Under the pieces are notes generated by a model. That model had not been told where the DNA came from and did not search any database. It saw only the letters and a program-made list of their open reading frames with translations. Shown here piece by piece: positions 6,207 to 9,972 of a DNA stretch of 9,972 nt. This DNA comes from Verrucomicrobiota bacterium (GTDB taxonomy: Bacteria; Verrucomicrobiota; Verrucomicrobiia; Chthoniobacterales; Xiphinematobacteraceae), in contig PSRL01000047.1 of NCBI GenBank assembly GCA_003176035.1, forward strand, positions 1 to 9,972, read 5' to 3'. The position numbers and the translations under genes are program-made. Numbering within the stretch: position 1 is the stretch's first letter; every line of letters starts with the position of its first letter.

Positions 6207-7613
6207 ATGAAGGAAACACTATTTCCTTTTTTTATCATTATCCTTTTGAGCGGATGCGTTTCCTTACCGCCAGCGCCCCAGGTGACCGACAGCCAACGGG
6301 CCGCTTGGAAAAAGACGAACACCGGCAAGTTTGCCTGGGGAATTGCCGCAAGCAGCTATCAGTACGAAGATCCGGGCGTCTCCCCCTCTGATAAAATGTA
6401 CTTCCAAACAGACTGGGATGCATTGACCGCATCCGGCCACGCTCCTCCCAAAGGCAATGCTGACTACAGCTGGTCGCTTTGGGATAGAGACCTCCAAGCT
6501 CTGAAGAAGATAAAACCCACTCACTACCGCTTTAGCGTGGAATGGGCTCGAATTGAACCTCAACCGGGCATTTATAATGAGTCAGCAATTCGCAATTATG
6601 TAAGCCGTGCGCGCCAATTAAAAGCTGCTGGAATTGAGCCGGTCGTTTCTCTTTGGCATTTTACGTTTCCTCAATGGCTTTATGACAAAGGCAATCCAAG
6701 CCGCTCCAACTGGTTGCATCCGCTGGCGGATTCTCATTGGCGGGCATTTGTCACTAAGATGGTCCGTGCGTTTGGATCTGACGTTCGGTTTTATATTCCG
6801 CAAAATGAACCTAATGGACAGTTGACCACCGCCTATATTCTTGGATTATGGCCGCCTGCCCGAATCTTGGATTATCCTAATTACCGGCGCGCATTGGACG
6901 CTAGCGTTCGGCAATTTCGAGAAAGCGCTGCAATTATTCGCTCGCTGCGAAAAGATGCCGTTATCATTTCAGTTGAGGCATATCCCTGGTGGGAACACAG
7001 TTGGTTCGATCCTGGGAATATTTTTTATAACAACGCGCAACGCTTCAATCTCGATCATCCGGATAGAATATATGACGTCTGCGATATTATGGGGATCAAC
7101 TATTATTATAGCCGCGTCGCCGGCTTGGATTCATTGATCTCATTCAAGACGCCCCACGGCCCTCGCTATTCTTCCATAGGTTGGCGTATTGACCCGATCG
7201 CTCTTTATAAGAATATCGAGCTCGTTTCCGGCCGTTATGGTAAGCCCATCATGATTACTGAAAATGGCATTGCTGCGGAATGGGACGCTAAACGATTGGC
7301 TTATCTGCGGAAGCACATCATGATTGTAGAACTTGCCAAAAAAAATGGCTACGATGTGCGCGGGTATTTCGTATGGTCTCTAGCTGATAATTACGAATGG
7401 CATTATGGTTATGCGGCGCAATTTGGTCTTTGCGCCATAGATCCTTACAATATGGAACGCATTTTACGCCCTTCCGCTTTTTATTTTCGGGATCTGGCGG
7501 CGGCGGGACATATTCGATATCCTCGAAAGTTTTCCTCGGTCTACCTTTATTGGCTTCAGAAAAGACAAGGTTGGCAAAAAAGGGTCGCGTACGAAAATGA
7601 GCGCATTCGTTGA
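6207..7613 (+). CDS. Glycoside hydrolase family 1 (beta-glucosidase-like) lipoprotein
   Basis: A 468-residue GH1 TIM-barrel enzyme that should remove a terminal beta-linked sugar (glucose, galactose or similar) with retention of configuration. The acid/base E201 lies in QNEP and the nucleophile E352 in ITENG. Other GH1 subsite residues are Q52 (SYQYE), H151 (LWHFTFPQWL), NYYY at 298-301, and E397-W398 (DNYEW). The N-terminus is a lipoprotein signal: Lys2, a hydrophobic stretch 5-14, and the lipobox LSGC with C17 as the lipidated residue. The mature enzyme is therefore membrane-anchored outside the cytoplasm, unlike most bacterial GH1 enzymes, which are cytoplasmic. Ser19 rather than Asp follows the cysteine's neighbour, favouring outer-membrane sorting by the E. 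coli +2 rule (Val18 at +2). The usual QIEGA at the entrance reads QYEDP. The sugar cannot be told from sequence. Confidence 0.93.
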   Translation: MKETLFPFFIIILLSGCVSLPPAPQVTDSQRAAWKKTNTGKFAWGIAASSYQYEDPGVSPSDKMYFQTDWDALTASGHAPPKGNADYSWSLWDRDLQALKKIKPTHYRFSVEWARIEPQPGIYNESAIRNYVSRARQLKAAGIEPVVSLWHFTFPQWLYDKGNPSRSNWLHPLADSHWRAFVTKMVRAFGSDVRFYIPQNEPNGQLTTAYILGLWPPARILDYPNYRRALDASVRQFRESAAIIRSLRKDAVIISVEAYPWWEHSWFDPGNIFYNNAQRFNLDHPDRIYDVCDIMGINYYYSRVAGLDSLISFKTPHGPRYSSIGWRIDPIALYKNIELVSGRYGKPIMITENGIAAEWDAKRLAYLRKHIMIVELAKKNGYDVRGYFVWSLADNYEWHYGYAAQFGLCAIDPYNMERILRPSAFYFRDLAAAGHIRYPRKFSSVYLYWLQKRQGWQKRVAYENERIR

Positions 7614-7658
7614 GGTATTTCTGATAGATGAGGATTTATAGGGCGTTCGCTATAGCTC

Positions 7659-9110
7659 TTAGGCACCCATTTCATGAGGTTTGTGAACTAGGTCTTTCAG
7701 CCGTTCCATGGTGGCCCTTTTTCTTTCCAGCTTGCTTTCCATTTCTTCAACAGCAACTAAAAGTGCCTGTCTGGAGCCTTCGTGTATCGGTAATACGAAT
7801 GACGGAACCTCCTGTGTGCCTATATTCGAGGGTGATCCTTCGGCCAGTAAATTGAGATAAAGCTCCTGATAAGAATCCGCCTGTTTTTCGAGGGAAAAGC
7901 TTTGTCTGATCCGCTCAACACACTGAGTACTCAATTGCTGATAGAATAGCTTATTTTGCAATAAGCGGATTAGGAAAGCCACCGCCGCATCGCTTTCACC
8001 CACATTAAAAAGACAGTTCGAAAGCAGCTCGCTCCCTCCCAAGATCTCCACTGTGCCTCCGACCCTGTGAGCAATTACGGGGATACCGCAGGCCATTGCT
8101 TCAGGAACCACGTTGCCAAAAGCTTCTTCTCTGGAAGTAAAAAGGAGCACATCCGCACTGTTGTAGATGAGGTGCATTTTGTCCGCTGAAATATAATCAA
8201 AGCGGTCTACATGCCACCCTCTTGGATTAAAATAGCCCGAGTTGCCACCGCAACATAAGAGGCGTATCTCTCCCGAAGCCACCGCCTTTGCCGTTACTGG
8301 GTATTGTCTGAGGACTTCGAGTATAGCCAGAGCAGCTGCAGGCCCTTTATTCTGGTCCAGAAGGTCACGCGACGTAAACAGAATATAGCGAGCGTCTTTT
8401 TCAAGATTCAGCTGCGCCCGGCAAGCAGCTTTTTCCAAAGGTCTAAAGATGTCGCAATTGACGCCATTTGAAATACAATGACTTCTTGATTGTTTGGAAA
8501 CTCGGCTCTTTCTTACCACTTGCAGCATCTTCTGGCTTGGGGCAACAAAGACCGGTTTTGCCACAGCCACAGCAGAAGCCAAGGCATTCAGGTTTTGAGC
8601 GGTAAAGTTTAACGGTTCTTTTTGCAATTGGGGGCAGGAACCGCAAGTCTCGGCAAAACGCTCACACCCGCCTAAATAATGACAACCGCCAGTTAACGGA
8701 TGCATGTCATGGACTGTCCACAAAAATGGCTTCTTTAGCTTTCCCAATTTTGCGATAGAGGCACTCGAGAGAAATCCGGCTTGACAGTGCAGGTGAAGAA
8801 TATCCGCTCCTTGGATGAGAGGATGCCCCGACAGATCACATCCGAATAAATCGAGACAGAAAAAAACGTTGGAAACGGGCGGCTGCTTGATCTGTACTAA
8901 AATTGAATAAGCTTCCGCCATCATGCGGCCTTGTTCCTCACAAGGATAAAATTCGCTATAGGGAACCGTCTCTCCTTGTAAGGGGCCATATGCCCAGCGA
9001 GTCAGCAGGAAGCTTTCCACTCCCGATTTCCGTAATCCTAGGTGTAAATCGATGACAGTGCGAGAAGCCCCACCGCTTCCAATTTCGTTGATAATATGGA
9101 CGACTTTCAT
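7659..9110 (-). CDS. GT4-type glycosyltransferase (group 1 family)
   Basis: A 483-residue GT-B fold enzyme that should move a sugar from a nucleotide-sugar to a surface polysaccharide, lipopolysaccharide or similar acceptor at the cytoplasmic side of the membrane. The N-terminal domain has the glycine loop GSGGAS (11-16), HLHCQAGFLS (106-115) and WTVHDMHPLTGGCHY (131-145), typical of colanic-acid/exopolysaccharide-type enzymes. Cysteines 143, 149, 156 and 159 form a compact cluster. The C-terminal donor domain has ISNGVNCDIFRP, K255 in NKG, and the EX7E motif E329-E337 in SREEAFGNVVPEAMACG. About 50 residues beyond the normal domain end in a charged, probably coiled-coil helix (about 450-475). 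It starts with ATG, lies 47 bases after the YbjQ-like gene and converges on the hydrolase gene with a 45-base gap. Donor and acceptor are not predictable. Confidence 0.92.
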   Translation of the reverse strand: MKVVHIINEIGSGGASRTVIDLHLGLRKSGVESFLLTRWAYGPLQGETVPYSEFYPCEEQGRMMAEAYSILVQIKQPPVSNVFFCLDLFGCDLSGHPLIQGADILHLHCQAGFLSSASIAKLGKLKKPFLWTVHDMHPLTGGCHYLGGCERFAETCGSCPQLQKEPLNFTAQNLNALASAVAVAKPVFVAPSQKMLQVVRKSRVSKQSRSHCISNGVNCDIFRPLEKAACRAQLNLEKDARYILFTSRDLLDQNKGPAAALAILEVLRQYPVTAKAVASGEIRLLCCGGNSGYFNPRGWHVDRFDYISADKMHLIYNSADVLLFTSREEAFGNVVPEAMACGIPVIAHRVGGTVEILGGSELLSNCLFNVGESDAAVAFLIRLLQNKLFYQQLSTQCVERIRQSFSLEKQADSYQELYLNLLAEGSPSNIGTQEVPSFVLPIHEGSRQALLVAVEEMESKLERKRATMERLKDLVHKPHEMGA

Positions 9111-9157
9111 GTCTTTGTAATCAAAAGGGTATGCGTTCTTTTTTGTTGCGAACCAAA

Positions 9158-9514
9158 TCAGGAATTTGGCCCTGCGAAGGGTTGCACAAACACAGCGGTT
9201 CCATAGGCAAGCACTTCGGTGGCGCCTTGCAAAAATTCAGTGGCATCGTAACGAACCGCAAGGACAGCGTTGGCCCCGCGCTCTTGGGCTTGTTGGATCA
9301 AGGCGTTCAGAGCTTCCTCGCGGGCCTTTTCGCAGACGCGAGTGTAGGCCTGGTTCCTACCTCCAATCATCATTTTAAGCCCGCCCAACACACCTTGGGC
9401 AATGTTAGGTGAACGTACCATAATGCCTCGTATAATTCCCAGTTGTCGAACAACTCGGTAGCCTGCCAGCTCATTGGCAGTGGTGGTTAAAATAGTTGTA
9501 TCACTAGCGCTCAT
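9158..9514 (-). CDS. YbjQ/UPF0145 family protein
   Basis: A 118-residue single-domain cytoplasmic protein of the YbjQ family (also called the heavy-metal-binding or UPF0145 family), whose members form oligomers of uncertain function. The family core is plain: AGYRVVRQLGIIRG near 17-30, a region around IGGRNQAYTRVCEKAREEALNAL that matches the [22 protein letters not shown] signature of E. coli YbjQ, the GANAVLAVRYDAT strand, and a final TEVLAYGTAVFV strand. There is no signal peptide or membrane segment. The start is ATG at 9512-9514 with no Shine-Dalgarno; a promoter is proposed just upstream. Its link to the downstream glycosyltransferase is position only. Family membership is secure, but the function is unknown, and a metal-binding role should not be assumed. 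Confidence 0.93.
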   Translation of the reverse strand: MSASDTTILTTTANELAGYRVVRQLGIIRGIMVRSPNIAQGVLGGLKMMIGGRNQAYTRVCEKAREEALNALIQQAQERGANAVLAVRYDATEFLQGATEVLAYGTAVFVQPFAGPNS

Positions 9515-9537
9515 AGGACCGGTTTTTATTTTAAAAA

Positions 9538-9567
9538 TTTATAATGCAAAAAGGACTTTGCTCACAA
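9538..9567 (-). promoter_or_regulatory. Candidate promoter of the YbjQ-like gene
   Basis: On the minus strand TTGTGA (9562-9567, four of six) and TATAAA (9538-9543, five of six) are 18 bases apart. The start of transcription would be about 15-20 bases before the ATG at 9514. The surrounding A/T-rich stretch (9520-9550) is consistent with a promoter. It lies between the inverted repeat at 9575-9645 and the gene. Confidence 0.4.
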
Positions 9568-9574
9568 GTGCTGG

Positions 9575-9645
9575 AGCCTGTCCACAAATTGGCTCCTTCT
9601 CAAAAACTGCTGGCAACGCCGCCCCCATACACTTTTGGACAGGCT
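9575..9645. repeat. Long-range inverted repeat in a 168-base spacer, possible mobile or RNA element
   Basis: AGCCTGTCCA (9575-9584) and its exact reverse complement TGGACAGGCT (9636-9645) enclose 51 bases. Overlapping the left arm, GGAGCC (9573-9578) can instead pair with GGCTCC (9591-9596) around 12 bases, so the two folds exclude each other. There is no T-run after the right-hand arm on either strand, so a simple terminator is unlikely. The size and terminal inverted repeats resemble a very small non-autonomous element, while the competing stems resemble a regulatory RNA. The rest of the 9515-9682 spacer contains only the candidate promoter. The structures are seen; both interpretations are inference. 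Confidence 0.45.
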
Positions 9646-9682
9646 TTGACAGAAAGTGACGAAGTTGCAAGGAGACGTCGAA

Positions 9683-9972
9683 TTATCCTGAAGGCGGAAG
9701 GAGCAGGCGATATCCGGGAATGAGCTCTTCCTTATATTGATAAATATTTGTTGGCGAGGTGGAAAGGACTGTTGCTTTTAGAAGGACGAACTCAGGATAA
9801 AATCCATTGCTGGCGGGTTCATATACTTTTTGACCGGAAAAATAGCCCTTAAGGCGATATTCGTAATTGTTGTCGGATCCAATCTTGTTTTGCTGCCTAT
9901 CCGGCGCGAGACACTTTTGCTCGTTTAACATTACCAACTGGGCGGTACTCCATTGCTGGCCCGGCTTTCTCA
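9683..9972 (-). CDS. C-terminal part of an unrecognised protein, cut by the window edge
   Basis: The frame is open from the right edge to a stop at 9683-9685, giving about 95 residues. A TTG at 9935-9937 and an ATG at 9929-9931 lie inside, but the frame continues without a stop beyond them to the edge, so I treat the gene as partial and its start as outside the window. The visible part is polar and aromatic-rich (several Tyr and Phe, e.g. NNYEYRLKGYFSGQKVYEP), ends with YRLLLPPSG, and has no membrane segment. It looks like the end of a beta-rich, possibly exported domain. I do not recognise the family. It lies 168 bases upstream of the YbjQ-like gene in the same direction. Confidence 0.6.
   Translation of the reverse strand, partial: RKPGQQWSTAQLVMLNEQKCLAPDRQQNKIGSDNNYEYRLKGYFSGQKVYEPASNGFYPEFVLLKATVLSTSPTNIYQYKEELIPGYRLLLPPSG

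Noticed and set aside
7637..7654. TATAG/CTATA dyad between the converging hydrolase and glycosyltransferase genes, as a terminator
   Set aside because: The stem is five A/T-rich pairs with an 8-base loop and no T-run on either side, so it is too weak to call.
9131..9412. Plus-strand open frames across the YbjQ-like gene
   Set aside because: The minus-strand product matches a known family along its whole length; the opposite frames do not resemble anything.
9474..9659. Plus-strand 61-codon frame crossing the YbjQ start and the inverted repeat
   Set aside because: It overlaps a confident start, a promoter-like region and the inverted repeat. An open frame through a possible dispersed repeat is not evidence of a protein.
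1..9972. CRISPR array, transposase, tRNA, rRNA or defence system
   Set aside because: I looked for regularly spaced repeats, transposase motifs, clover-leaf sequences and defence-type domains and found none; nearly all coding sequence is assigned to metabolic or envelope functions.

Overview
This window looks like chromosomal DNA of a free-living or versatile Gram-negative bacterium, with a base composition near half G+C judged by eye. The outer-membrane-type lipoprotein, the diaminopimelate (DAP) route and the style of the secreted proteins are compatible with the Verrucomicrobia/PVC group. That placement is inference from gene style and order, not proven here. None of the confident gene starts is preceded by a convincing Shine-Dalgarno sequence, which itself describes the genome.

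Positions 144-6135 hold one compact minus-strand cluster, read right to left: trpA, dapF, dapA, dapB, folK, panB, a small secreted protein of unknown function, and a CDF-family metal transporter. Gaps are at most 28 bases, dapA and dapB overlap by 4, and dapB abuts folK, so this is very probably one transcription unit. It joins the last step but one of tryptophan synthesis, three steps of the lysine/meso-DAP (cell wall) pathway, a folate step and a pantothenate step. It is a mixed biosynthetic operon with an envelope tail. The left edge (1-143) is non-coding and holds three hairpins, two of which look like pieces of a dispersed repeat.

A 71-base divergent intergenic region (6136-6206) separates trpA from the plus-strand gene at 6207-7613, a family 1 glycoside hydrolase with a lipoprotein signal peptide and both catalytic glutamates. 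This gap contains a candidate promoter for the hydrolase, a perfect TTGACA facing trpA on nearly the same bases, and a palindrome.

Converging on the hydrolase is a second minus-strand group: a GT4-like glycosyltransferase (7659-9110), a YbjQ/UPF0145 protein (9158-9514), and the C-terminal part of an unrecognised protein that runs off the right edge (9683-9972). Between the last two lies a 168-base spacer with a perfect 10-base inverted repeat enclosing 51 bases, nested with a competing 6-base hairpin. It is a candidate dispersed element or regulatory RNA.

Most of the window is well-understood metabolism. The best leads are the intergenic repeat structures, the membrane-anchored GH1 enzyme, the secreted unknown protein in the biosynthetic operon, and the lack of Shine-Dalgarno sites. 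I found no defence system, CRISPR array, transposase, tRNA or rRNA.
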